The position numbers were made by a program, and so were the translations under genes. Under the pieces are notes generated by a model. It was not told the origin of the DNA, searched no databases, and worked only from the letters and a program-made list of their open reading frames with translations. Positions 48,781 through 57,078 of a stretch of 60,790 nt of DNA are shown piece by piece. Every line of letters starts with the position of its first letter. Within the stretch, counting starts at the first letter, position 1. Source of the DNA: Actinomycetes bacterium (GTDB taxonomy: Bacteria; Actinomycetota; CALGFH01); contig DASYUT010000133.1 of NCBI GenBank assembly GCA_036000965.1, positions 1-60,790 of the forward strand, read 5' to 3'.

Positions 48781-49877
48781 TGCGGGCGGGCGCACCCGGA
48801 GCGGGTGGGGTGCCGGAGGTGCGCCAGGCGCGGGCGGGCGCACCCGGAGCGTCGCGCAGCGAGGAGGGCGCGCCCAGCATGCGGGCGGGCGCACCCGGAG
48901 CGTCGCGCAGCGGGCAGGGCGCGCCAGCCAGGATCCTGCTGTGGCACGTACACGGCGCCTGGACCACCTCGTTCGTGCAGGGCCGGCACCAGTACCTGGT
49001 GCCGGTGCTCCCCGGCCGGGGCCCGGTCGGCCGGGGCCGGGCTCGCACGTACGCCTGGCCGGACTCAGCCGTCGAGGTCACCCCGGAGCAGTCGGCTCGC
49101 GCCGAGGTCGACGTGGTCGTGCTCCAACGCCCGGGGGAGCTGGACGGGCTCGCCGCCCACTGGCTCGGCGGCCGTCGGCCGGGTCGGGACGTGCCTGCCG
49201 TCTACCTCGAGCACAACGCTCCCCAGGGGCGGATCGGGGAGCTCCGCCACCCGGCCGCGGACCGCCCCGACCTCACCGTCGTCCACGTCACCCACTTCAA
49301 CGACCTGTTCTGGGACTGCGGCAGCACCCCGACCCGGGTGATCGAGCACGGCGTCGTCGACCCCGGCCGGCGCTACACCGGCGAGCTGGCCCGTGCCGCC
49401 GTGGTCATCAACGAGGCGGCCCGCCGGGGCCGGGTCACCGGCACCGACCTGCTGCCCCGCCTGGCCGCCGCCGTCCCTGTCGACCTGTTCGGCATCGGGG
49501 CCGAGCAGGTCGGCCCGCCGGTGCGAGCCGTCGACGACCTGCCCCAGGCCCGGCTGCACGGCGAGATGGCCAGGCGCCGCGTCTACCTGCACCCGGTCCG
49601 CTGGACCTCGCTCGGGCTGTCGCTGCTCGAGGCGATGCACCTCGGCATGCCGGTGGTCGCACTGGCCACCACCGAGGTCGTCGAGGCGGTGCCGCCCGAG
49701 GCCGGCGTGGTCTCGACCAACGTCGACGCGCTGGCCGCCGGGCTCGCCGCCTTCGCCGCCGACCCGGAGCGGGCCCGGCTGGCCGGCCAGACGGCCCGCG
49801 CCGCCGCGCTCGCCCGCTACGGCCTCGACCGGTTCCTGGCCGCGTGGGACCGGCTGCTCGAGGAGGTGCGCGGATGA
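48777..49877 (+). CDS. GT4-like glycosyltransferase with repeat-derived N-terminus
   Basis: The protein has 366 residues. Residues 1-50 are three copies of RAGAPGA-type sequence encoded by a 48-51-nt repeat and have no counterpart in glycosyltransferases. The enzyme begins at ARILLWHVHGAWTTSFVQGRH, with AVYLEHNAPQG, VVHVTHFNDLFWDCGSTPTRVIEHGVVDP, and the GT-B donor site HPVRWTSLGLSLLEAMHLGMPVVALATTE. The ATG overlaps the previous stop; it is followed directly by a second ATG. Confidence 0.82.
   Translation: MMRAGAPGAGGVPEVRQARAGAPGASRSEEGAPSMRAGAPGASRSGQGAPARILLWHVHGAWTTSFVQGRHQYLVPVLPGRGPVGRGRARTYAWPDSAVEVTPEQSARAEVDVVVLQRPGELDGLAAHWLGGRRPGRDVPAVYLEHNAPQGRIGELRHPAADRPDLTVVHVTHFNDLFWDCGSTPTRVIEHGVVDPGRRYTGELARAAVVINEAARRGRVTGTDLLPRLAAAVPVDLFGIGAEQVGPPVRAVDDLPQARLHGEMARRRVYLHPVRWTSLGLSLLEAMHLGMPVVALATTEVVEAVPPEAGVVSTNVDALAAGLAAFAADPERARLAGQTARAAALARYGLDRFLAAWDRLLEEVRG
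48783..48920. repeat. 48-51-nt in-frame repeat, three copies
   Basis: GCGGGCGGGCGCACCCGGAGC recurs near 48783, 48832 and 48883, with the latter two followed by GTCGCGCAGCG. It forms the first 50 codons of the glycosyltransferase gene. Confidence 0.88.
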
Positions 49878-51178
49878 AGGTCGCGATGGTGAGCGAGCAC
49901 GCGAGCCCGCTGGCGATGCTCGGCGGGGTCGATGCCGGGGGCCAGAACGTGCACGTCGCCGCCTTGTCGACCGCCCTGGCCAGGCGGGGCGTGGAGGTCG
50001 TGGTCCACACCAGGCGGGACGACCCGGAGCTGCCCGGGCGGGTCGCCTTCCCACCTGGCGTGACCGTCGAGCACGTCGACGCCGGCCCGGCCGGGCCCGT
50101 CGCCATGGACGGCCTGCTGCCCTACATGGACGAGTTCGCCGACCGGCTGCGCCGGTCCTGGCAGGCCGACCCGCCTGACCTGGTCCACGCCCACTTCTGG
50201 ATGTCGGGCCGGGCGTCGCTCGCGGCCGGGCACGCGCTCGGCCTGCCGGTGGTGCAGACCTTCCATGCGCTCGGCGTGGTCAAGCGCCGGCACTACGGCG
50301 CCAGGGACCCGAGCCCACGCGAGCGCATCGGCGAGGAGGCCGCGATCGTGCGGCGGGCCGACGCCATCGTGGCGACCTGCTCGGACGAGGTGTTCGAGCT
50401 GGCCAGGATGGGCGCCGACCTGCACAGGATCGCGGTGGTGCCATGCGGGGTGGACCTCGGCCTGTTCACCCCGGCCGGGCCGGCCGAGGCGCGCCCGGCG
50501 CGGCCTGTTCAGCGCCTGGTGGTGGTGAGCCGCCTGGTCGAGCGGAAGGGCATCGGCAACGCCATCACCGCCCTTGGATCCGTGCCAGGGGCCGAGCTGG
50601 TGGTCGCGGGCGGCCCGGACGCCGGGCGGCTCGGACAGGACCCGGAGGCACGCCGCCTGGCCGCCCTGGCGGCCGAGGTGGGTGTGGCCGACCGGGTCCG
50701 GTTCCGCGGCCGGGTCGGCCGCCGGGAGGTGCCGGCGCTGCTCCGCTCGGCCGACGCGGTCGTCTGCGTGCCCTGGTACGAGCCGTTCGGGATCGTGCCG
50801 CTCGAGGCGATGGCCTGCGGTGCCCCGGTGGTCGCCTCGGCCGTGGGGGGGCTGGTCGACACCGTGGTCGACGGGGTCACCGGCCTGCACGTGCCGCCGC
50901 GCCGCCCTGACGTGCTCGCCGAGGCGCTCGGCGCCCTGCTCGGCGACCCGGACCGCCGGGCCGCGCTCGGCCGGGCCGGGGCGCGCCGGGCCAGGCGCCG
51001 CTACGGCTGGGACCGGATCGCCGGCGCCACCCTCGACGTGTACGCCAGCCTGGTCCAGGGGCGAGCCGGGCGCACCCTGCCGGAGGGGTCCGGGGAACCC
51101 CGCAGGGGTGCCCCGGTCGGCTGGGAGGGGTCCGGGGAACCCCGCAGGGGTGCCGGCATGGGACGGGTGCTGCGATGA
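49874..51178 (+). CDS. Glycosyltransferase family 4 protein
   Basis: The protein has 434 residues and the classic GT4 pattern: SEHASPLAMLGGVDAGGQNVHVAALSTALARRG, PDLVHAHFWMSG, VVQTFHALGVVKRR, CGVDLGLFTP, LVVVSRLVERKGI and EPFGIVPLEAMACGAPVVAS. The GGVDAGGQNVHV start is shared with sucrose-phosphate-synthase and MshA-like enzymes. The last 30 residues contain a duplicated GSGEPRRGA encoded by a 42-nt repeat (51083 and 51125). ATGA overlaps at both ends. Confidence 0.9.
   Translation: MKVAMVSEHASPLAMLGGVDAGGQNVHVAALSTALARRGVEVVVHTRRDDPELPGRVAFPPGVTVEHVDAGPAGPVAMDGLLPYMDEFADRLRRSWQADPPDLVHAHFWMSGRASLAAGHALGLPVVQTFHALGVVKRRHYGARDPSPRERIGEEAAIVRRADAIVATCSDEVFELARMGADLHRIAVVPCGVDLGLFTPAGPAEARPARPVQRLVVVSRLVERKGIGNAITALGSVPGAELVVAGGPDAGRLGQDPEARRLAALAAEVGVADRVRFRGRVGRREVPALLRSADAVVCVPWYEPFGIVPLEAMACGAPVVASAVGGLVDTVVDGVTGLHVPPRRPDVLAEALGALLGDPDRRAALGRAGARRARRRYGWDRIAGATLDVYASLVQGRAGRTLPEGSGEPRRGAPVGWEGSGEPRRGAGMGRVLR
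51083..51154. repeat. 42-nt in-frame repeat at a gene end
   Basis: GAGGGGTCCGGGGAACCCCG (51083 and 51125), period 14 codons, within the last 30 codons of the GT4 gene. Each unit contains a GGGG..CCCC hairpin. Confidence 0.9.
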
Positions 51179-52647
51179 TCGTGGTGCTCGGCGACGCCCT
51201 GCTCGACCGCGACCTCGACGGCCGGGTCGAGCGGCTCAGCCCGGATGCGCCCGTTCCCGTGGTCGACGAGCCCGAGGAGCGCTGCCGACCGGGCGGCGCG
51301 GCACTGGCCGCGGTCCTGGCCGGCATGGGCGGCCAGGAGGTCGTCCTGCTGACCGCCCTGGCCGGGGACGAGCCGGGCCAGATGCTGGCCCGGCTGCTCG
51401 GAGGCGCCGGGGTGACCGTCGTCGACCTCGGCCTGGCCGGGTCGACCCCGGAAAAGGTCCGGGTGCGGGCCGAGGGCCGCTCGCTGCTCCGCGTCGACCG
51501 CGGCGTGCGGCCGGGCGCCGTCGGCGCCCTCACCGCCGCCGGCCGCCGCGCGCTGGCCGGCGCCCGGGCCGTGCTGGTCGCCGACTACGGCCGGGGCTTG
51601 GCCGCCGGGGCCGGCGTGCGAGCCGCGCTCGCTCGCCTGCCGTCCCGGGTGCCGGTCGTCTGGGACCCGCACCCGCAGGGTGCCGAGCCGGTCCCGGGGG
51701 CGCGCCTGGCCACCCCCAACCGGGCCGAGGCGGTCCGGTTCGCGCCGGAGGCGGCCGGCACCAACCCTGGCCTGGCCGCGGTGACGGCCCGGGCCCGCGC
51801 GCTCGCCAGACGCTGGGGTGCGGCCGGTGTGGCGGTGACCCTGGGCGCTCAGGGCGCCCTGCTGGTCGGTGGGGATGCTCCGCCGCTGGTGGTGCCGGCC
51901 CCGCCAGCGCCCGGCGGGGACCCGTGCGGTGCCGGGGACCGCTTCGCGGCCGCCGCGGCCGGCCTCCTGGCCGGTGGCGCGCTCCCGTCCGAGGCGGTCG
52001 CGGGTGCGGTGGCGGCCGCCTCGGCGTTCGTGGCCGCCGGGGGCGCCGCAGCAGTCCGGCTGCCGGGCTGGCCGGACGCCCCCGCACCAGCCGTGATCGT
52101 GGACATGGCGGCGGACGAGGAAGTGGCTACCGCGGCGGCCGGCGCGACCGGGGGCGACGCCTCCCGCCGGGACGTCGCCGTGGGCATGGCGGCGGCCAAG
52201 GAGGTGGCCGCCGCGGTGCGCGCCCGGAGCGGGACCGTGGTGGCCGCCGGCGGGTGCTTCGACCTGCTCCATGCCGGGCACGTGGCGACCCTGCGGGCCG
52301 CCCGCTCGCTCGGGAGCTGCCTGATCGTCTGCCTCAACTCCGACGGGTCGGTGCGACGGCTCAAGGGCCCCGGCCGGCCTCTGGTCCCCGAGGCGGACCG
52401 GGCCGCGGTGCTGGCCGCCCTCGGGTGCGTCGACGCTGTGGTGGTGTTCGAGGAGCGCACCCCCGAGGCGGTGCTGGACCGGCTCCGGCCGGACGTGTTC
52501 GCCAAGGGTGGCGACTACGCCCTGTCCGACCTGCCCGAGGCGGGCCTGCTCGCGTCCTGGGGCGGCCAGGCCGTGGTGCTCCCCTACCTCCCCGGGCGCT
52601 CCACCACCAACCTGATGAAGGAGGTCGTCCGCCGTGGCAACCGATGA
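51175..52647 (+). CDS. hldE: Bifunctional HldE-like heptose-7-phosphate kinase / heptose-1-phosphate nucleotidyltransferase
   Basis: The protein has 490 residues. Residues 1-305 are a PfkB kinase (VLGDALLDRDLDG, PGGAALAAVLAGMGG, GDPCGAGDRFAAAAAGLL with the catalytic Asp at about 256). Residues 350-490 are a cytidylyltransferase-fold domain: AGGCFDLLHAGHVATLRAAR (HxGH at about 365-368), LNSDGSVRRLKGPGRPL, FAKGGDYALSDLPE and RSTTNLM. Both halves match HldE. It would phosphorylate C1 of heptose-7-phosphate and add AMP after GmhB action. The donor nucleotide is not provable from sequence. Confidence 0.9.
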   Translation: MIVVLGDALLDRDLDGRVERLSPDAPVPVVDEPEERCRPGGAALAAVLAGMGGQEVVLLTALAGDEPGQMLARLLGGAGVTVVDLGLAGSTPEKVRVRAEGRSLLRVDRGVRPGAVGALTAAGRRALAGARAVLVADYGRGLAAGAGVRAALARLPSRVPVVWDPHPQGAEPVPGARLATPNRAEAVRFAPEAAGTNPGLAAVTARARALARRWGAAGVAVTLGAQGALLVGGDAPPLVVPAPPAPGGDPCGAGDRFAAAAAGLLAGGALPSEAVAGAVAAASAFVAAGGAAAVRLPGWPDAPAPAVIVDMAADEEVATAAAGATGGDASRRDVAVGMAAAKEVAAAVRARSGTVVAAGGCFDLLHAGHVATLRAARSLGSCLIVCLNSDGSVRRLKGPGRPLVPEADRAAVLAALGCVDAVVVFEERTPEAVLDRLRPDVFAKGGDYALSDLPEAGLLASWGGQAVVLPYLPGRSTTNLMKEVVRRGNR

Positions 52648-53500
52648 GATGGCAGCGCGCCGGGCCTTGCACGCTGCAGGCGAGCAGCCCTTGCACGCTG
52701 CAGGCGAGCAGCCCTTCCGCGCTGCAGGCGAGCAGCCCTTGCACGCTCCAGGCGCGGCCGGCCCGGCGAAGGATGCCTTGCGTGCTTCAGGCAGAGATGC
52801 CTTCCGTGCTTCAGGCAAGGAGGCCGGCCCGGTGGTCGTGACCGGCGGGTCGTCGGGCCTGGGCGCGGCCGTGGTGCGGGCGGTCGCCGCGGTCGGCGGC
52901 ACCCCGGTCGTGCTCGACCGGGTCCGGCCCCCCTCGGACGTGGAGCACGAGCTGGTCGACCTGGCCGACGGCAGGGCGGCCGAGGCAGCCGTGCGGGCAG
53001 TGGCCGAGCGGCACGCCGGCCTGCGCGCGGTGGTGACCGCCGCGGGCACCGACAGCTGCGGCCGGCTCGCCGACGTGCCCGCGGACGCGTGGGAGCGGGT
53101 GGTGCTGGTCAACCTGGTCGGCACGGCTGCGGTGGTGCGGGCCGCCCTGCCCTACCTGGAACGTGTGCGCGGCAGGGTGGTCACCGTCGCCTCGACCCTC
53201 GGGCTGCGCGCGGTGAGCGACGCCACCGCCTACTGTGCGAGCAAGTTCGGGGTGGTCGGGTTCACCCGTGCGCTGGCGGCCGAGACCGCCGGCCGCGTGG
53301 GGGTCACCCTGCTCGTCCCCGGCGGCATGCACACCGCGTTCTTCGACGACCGCACCGAGCAGTACAAGCCGCCGCCGGACACCAAGCTGAACCAGCCCGA
53401 GGACGTCGCCGAGGCCGTGCTGTTCGCGCTCGAGCAGCCGCCCGGCTGCGAGATCCGCGAGCTGGTCGTCGCCCCGTCCACGGAGACCTCCTGGCCATGA
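52634..53500 (+). CDS. Short-chain dehydrogenase with repeat-derived N-terminal extension
   Basis: The protein has 288 residues. The SDR core starts near residue 66: VVVTGGSSGLGAAVVRAV, VTAAGTDSCG, catalytic Ser in VVTVASTLG, and YCASKFG with Tyr and Lys. It is a classical SDR, not the extended HldD type. Residues 8-62 are encoded by two 24-nt repeats (HAAGEQPL and RASGKDAF-like units). The GTG start with GGAGG upstream overlaps hldE by 14 bases; no other good start lies nearer the core. It may oxidise or epimerise the heptose (inference). Confidence 0.82.
   Translation: MATDEMAARRALHAAGEQPLHAAGEQPFRAAGEQPLHAPGAAGPAKDALRASGRDAFRASGKEAGPVVVTGGSSGLGAAVVRAVAAVGGTPVVLDRVRPPSDVEHELVDLADGRAAEAAVRAVAERHAGLRAVVTAAGTDSCGRLADVPADAWERVVLVNLVGTAAVVRAALPYLERVRGRVVTVASTLGLRAVSDATAYCASKFGVVGFTRALAAETAGRVGVTLLVPGGMHTAFFDDRTEQYKPPPDTKLNQPEDVAEAVLFALEQPPGCEIRELVVAPSTETSWP
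52667..52815. repeat. 24-nt in-frame repeats (two families)
   Basis: TTGCACGCTGCAGGCGAGCA units at 52667, 52691, 52715 (variant) and 52739 (partial); then GATGCCTTGCGTGCTTCAGG twice (about 52772 and 52796). All within the SDR N-terminus. Confidence 0.93.
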
Positions 53501-54549
53501 CCACCCGCCAGCCGCCTGGTGGCACGCCGGTCACGGGACGGCCGCTGGTGGCCGTGCTGCGCGCGCTCGGGCTCGGCGACCTGCTGACCGGCGTGCCCGC
53601 CCTGCACGCTCTGGCCGACGCCTTCCCCCGCCACCACCGGGTGCTCGCCACCCGAGCGGCGCTGGCGCCGCTGGCCCACTGCACGGGTACGGTCGACGAG
53701 GTGGTTCCCACCGACGGGCTCGCGGGCCCGCCGCACCCACGGCTGCGCCACGCCGCGGTCGCTGTCAACCTGCACGGCGCCGGTCCGCAGAGCCACCGGC
53801 TCCTGCTCGCGGCCGAGCCCGGGGCCCTGGTCGCCTTCGCCCACCCCGCGGTCGCGGGCAGCGCCCTGGGCCCGGGCTGGCGTGCCGACGAGCACGAGGT
53901 GGCCCGCTGGTGCCGCCTGCTCGGCGAGCACGGCATCCCGGCCGATCCGGGACGCCTCGACCTGGAGCTGCCCCCCGGCCCCGCGCCGGACGGCGCCTGC
54001 GGGGCCACCCTGCTCCACCCGGGCGCCGGAAGCCCGGCCCGGCGCTGGCCGCCGGATCGCTTCGCGGCCGTGGCCGCCGCGGAGCTGGCGCGGGGACGGG
54101 GGGTGGTGGTGACCGCCGGGCCGGGCGAGGCCGCGCTCGCCCGCGGCGTGGCCCGCCGAGCCGGCCTGCCCGGCCGGGCGGTCCACTCGGTCGGGGGCGA
54201 CGTGCTCGCGCTCGGCCGCCTGGTCGCGGCCGCCGGCCGGGTCGTGTGCGGCGACACCGGCGTGGCCCACCTGGCCACCGCGCTCGGCACGCCCTCGGTG
54301 GTGCTGTGCGGGCCGGTCTCCCCCGCCCTGTGGGGGCCGCCGGCCGCCCGGCCCTGGCACCGGGCGCTCTGGGCCGGCCGCAGCGGCGACCCGCACGCCG
54401 CGCGGCCCGACCCCGGCCTGCTCGCCCTCTCGGTCGACGACGTGCTCCAGGCGCTCAGCGAGCTCTGGAGCCCCGGTCAAGTACCCACAGCGTGCGGCTC
54501 CGAGGCTCCAAGAAGGCCCAGCGTGCACGACCGCGGCGCCGATGCTTGA
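53497..54549 (+). CDS. Glycosyltransferase family 9 (second heptosyltransferase-like)
   Basis: The protein has 350 residues: LVAVLRALGLGDLLTGVPALHALADAFP at the start, AVAVNLHGAGPQSHRLLLA, TLLHPGAGSPARRWPPDRFAAVA, VVVTAGPGEAALA, and VVCGDTGVAHLATALGTPSVVLCGPVSPALWGPP. The pattern is that of heptosyltransferase II-like GT9 enzymes. It closes the operon. The last 30 residues are polar and not family-like. Confidence 0.88.
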   Translation: MTTRQPPGGTPVTGRPLVAVLRALGLGDLLTGVPALHALADAFPRHHRVLATRAALAPLAHCTGTVDEVVPTDGLAGPPHPRLRHAAVAVNLHGAGPQSHRLLLAAEPGALVAFAHPAVAGSALGPGWRADEHEVARWCRLLGEHGIPADPGRLDLELPPGPAPDGACGATLLHPGAGSPARRWPPDRFAAVAAAELARGRGVVVTAGPGEAALARGVARRAGLPGRAVHSVGGDVLALGRLVAAAGRVVCGDTGVAHLATALGTPSVVLCGPVSPALWGPPAARPWHRALWAGRSGDPHAARPDPGLLALSVDDVLQALSELWSPGQVPTACGSEAPRRPSVHDRGADA

Positions 54550-54597
54550 CCAGGGCTCCAGGGGGGACGGGGACCTCGCCCGCTTCGGGCAGGCCTG

Positions 54598-55737
54598 TCA
54601 GGCCTTGACGATGCGGTCGTAGGCCGCCTGCCACTTCTGCAGCTTCTCTCCGCTCGGGGTGATGACCGAGAGCTTCACCGAGGCGGGCGGGTAGATGGTG
54701 GGGTCCTGGAGCTGCTCCTCGGGGAGGAGCGCCTTCGCCAGCGTCACCGGGGTCCCGTAGGAGACATATCTGGAAATCCGTGCGTTCACCGTCGGTGTGA
54801 GCACGTAGTTCATGAACAGGGCGGCGTTCTTCGGGTGGGGCGCGCCCTTGGGGATGCACATCACGTCCGTCCAGCGCAACGACCCCTCCTTGGGGATCGC
54901 GTAGGCCACGTTGCGGTTGCGCTCGGCCGCCTGGAACACGTCGCCGCTCCATCCGTGCGCGATCCAGGTCTGGTTCTTGGCCAGCTCGTCGATGTAGGTG
55001 TCGCTCGAGAACTTGCTGACCCTGCCCTTGAGCGAGCGGACCAGCCTGACGACCTGGGCCAGGTCGGCGTCCGCGGTGGAGTTCGGGGCCTTGCCGAGGT
55101 AGATGAGCGCGCAGTTGATCAGCTCGCTCACCTCGCGGAGCAGCGAGACCCGCCCGGCCATCTGGGGCGCGGGGTCGAACAGCGGCTTCCACGAGTCGAT
55201 CTTCCCGCCCGGGACCTTGGCCACGTTGTAGCCGATGCCGGTCGTGCCCCACTGCCAGGGGATCGTGTACTGGTTGCCCGGGTCGTAGTCGGTGTCCACG
55301 AAGGCCCGGTCCAGGTTGCGCAGGTTGGGGATGAGCTCCCGGCGCAGCGGCTCGATGAGGCCGAGGTCACGGTAGGTGGGGATGAACCAGTGGGTCGGCA
55401 CGATGATGTCGAACTGGGTGCGCCCGGCCTTCATCTTGGCCAGCAGGTCGTCGTTGGACGAGTAGACGTCGTAGTTCACCCGGATGCCGGAGTGGGCCTG
55501 GAACGCGGGGATGCTGCGGTCGTCGATGTAGTCGCTCCAGTTGTAGATGCTCAGGAGCTGCTCGGGCACCCGGTTCTCGGCCCCGGGCGGGACCTTGCAT
55601 GCCCGCTCCGCCGTGCAGCCAGCCAGGCCGGCCGCGCCGAGCAGCGCGCCCACCCGCAGGAACGCCCGGCGGCCGATTCGTGCCCGGGGGTGCTGCACCA
55701 ACAGGTTCAGCTCGCGTCCGTCGCGGTCCCTTGCCAC
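54598..55737 (-). CDS. PotD-like polyamine-binding lipoprotein
   Basis: The protein has 379 residues. The N-terminus has RRAFLRVGALLGAAGLAGC, a twin-Arg signal with lipobox. The mature protein matches spermidine/putrescine-binding proteins: LSIYNWSDYIDDRSIPAFQ, VNYDVYSSNDDLLAKMKAG, YDIIVPTHWFI-type segment, IPWQWGTTGIGYN, and WTDVMCIPKGAPHPKNAALFMNYVL. It should deliver polyamine to an ABC importer, but no permease or ATPase gene is adjacent. GTG start with GAGGAGG upstream. Confidence 0.92.
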   Translation of the reverse strand: MARDRDGRELNLLVQHPRARIGRRAFLRVGALLGAAGLAGCTAERACKVPPGAENRVPEQLLSIYNWSDYIDDRSIPAFQAHSGIRVNYDVYSSNDDLLAKMKAGRTQFDIIVPTHWFIPTYRDLGLIEPLRRELIPNLRNLDRAFVDTDYDPGNQYTIPWQWGTTGIGYNVAKVPGGKIDSWKPLFDPAPQMAGRVSLLREVSELINCALIYLGKAPNSTADADLAQVVRLVRSLKGRVSKFSSDTYIDELAKNQTWIAHGWSGDVFQAAERNRNVAYAIPKEGSLRWTDVMCIPKGAPHPKNAALFMNYVLTPTVNARISRYVSYGTPVTLAKALLPEEQLQDPTIYPPASVKLSVITPSGEKLQKWQAAYDRIVKA

Positions 55738-55790
55738 TCCTGCCTCCTCGCTGCGCCCTGCCCCGTCGACCCCGTCGACCCCGTCGGTCG

Positions 55791-56669
55791 CTAGGACTGG
55801 CGGACGACGACCTCGTCGACCAACAGCCCCTGGCCCTGCGAGACACCCTCGACGATCACCTGGACCGCGAGGGTGCCCGGCTTGGTGACCCGGTGCGCCA
55901 CGTCCATCCGCTGCCAGCGCGGGTCCGGCACCGTCCTGGCCACGGTCTGGGACGTCTCGCTCGTGCCGTCGTGGGTGACGACAAGGCTGAGCGCCACCCG
56001 CACCCCGGGCGTGCCCGAGCGGACCCAGACCGTGGCGTCGTACACGGCACCGGCCCGAGCCTGCGGGACCACGGACGGGGCGACGATGCCCACCCGGGCG
56101 GGCCCGGCGGTGGTCGCCTGGACCAGCGCACTCGACCCGGAGGTGCGACCGCCCAGCTCGCGGGTCACGTTCGCCGGTCCGAGCCGCTGCCAGCCCGAGA
56201 GGTCCCGTTCGAAGCTCCAGTTGGCGAGCAGGTTGCCCACTGCCGTGGGGACCGGCCCCGGCGCCTCGGGCGTCGAGGTGCCGGCCACCGGGGCGGTGGC
56301 GCCCACATTGGCCTTCGGGGCGGTCGCGCCCACATTGGCCTTCGGGGCGGTCGCGCCCACATTGGCCTTCGGGGTGGTGGCGCCCACATTGGCCTTCGAG
56401 GCGGGCCGCTGGGCCGCGCTGATCATCCGGGTGAGCGGGACGCCCACCACGATCATGGCGACGACCAGTCCGAGCACGCCCATGACCGACCGCACCTCGA
56501 CCCTCGACCGGTCCGGCTTGGGCGCTGCATGCCGCCCACCGCGGTCGGGCACGACGATCTGGGCCTGGCTCCGGGACTCGGACGGCGGGGGCGGCTTCGA
56601 ACCCCAGGGAGCCGGGTGCAGGCGTTCGGAGGCCGGCTCCCGGCTGGACGGATAATCGGGATCGTCCAT
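55791..56669 (-). CDS. Membrane-anchored beta-sandwich (CBM-like) protein
   Basis: The protein has 292 residues: a 60-residue basic/Pro-rich cytoplasmic part, one membrane helix (about 62-82, VMGVLGLVVAMIVVGVPLT), then four perfect nonapeptide repeats (KANVGATAP type, about 91-126) as an extracellular stalk, and a C-terminal domain (about 145-292) with NLLANWSFERDLSGWQRLG, as in CBM4/9-like carbohydrate-binding modules. No catalytic domain is present. It may bind a wall or capsule glycan, perhaps that of the neighbouring cluster (inference). Confidence 0.72.
   Translation of the reverse strand: MDDPDYPSSREPASERLHPAPWGSKPPPPSESRSQAQIVVPDRGGRHAAPKPDRSRVEVRSVMGVLGLVVAMIVVGVPLTRMISAAQRPASKANVGATTPKANVGATAPKANVGATAPKANVGATAPVAGTSTPEAPGPVPTAVGNLLANWSFERDLSGWQRLGPANVTRELGGRTSGSSALVQATTAGPARVGIVAPSVVPQARAGAVYDATVWVRSGTPGVRVALSLVVTHDGTSETSQTVARTVPDPRWQRMDVAHRVTKPGTLAVQVIVEGVSQGQGLLVDEVVVRQS
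56299..56406. repeat. 27-nt in-frame repeat, four copies
   Basis: GCGCCCACATTGGCCTTCGG units start at 56299, 56326, 56353 and 56380 and encode the stalk repeats. Confidence 0.95.
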
Positions 56670-57078
56670 CTAGGCCACCTGGGAAGTTGGGCCGGGGAAC
56701 TCAGACACTAATCGAGCGGTCTCGGTGCCCGCAAGCAAAAGGAGACCGCTCGCTCGCCTTCGCGACACCGGGTGAAATCACACTCTATGCATGCAAAATC
56801 TGTTGAACCGTCTCGTAGGCCCGGAATTCATCGGTAGCGGTACCGAAACTACGGCGGCCGTTGCCCGCGTAGTTGGTGACGGCAAGAGACCCGTGCTGGA
56901 CCCGAAAGGGGAGGACACGTCGACGGCCTCGACGGCACCGCACCCTCTGGACCCTGCTGTCCAGCTGGTCCAGGTGGACGCGAGCTGGCATCTCCCGCTT
57001 CGGGCGGCTGGCCTCGCGCTCCGGGCGGCTGGCCTCGCGCGCTTCAGGCTGCTGGCCTCCCCGCTTCGGGCAGTGGCG
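56670..57078. other. Non-coding region ending in a tandem repeat
   Basis: About 400 bases. The part 56780-56900 is relatively AT-rich with the palindrome TGCATGCA (56788-56795). From 56997 a 21-nt repeat (GCTTCGGGCGGCTGGCCTCG at 56997 and 57018, then degraded copies) reaches the adenylate kinase stop codon. No gene recognised. Confidence 0.5.

Noticed and set aside
56785-56991. 68-codon minus-strand frame in the region before adenylate kinase
   Set aside because: Weak start, no family resemblance, and Arg-rich N-terminal half typical of shadow frames.
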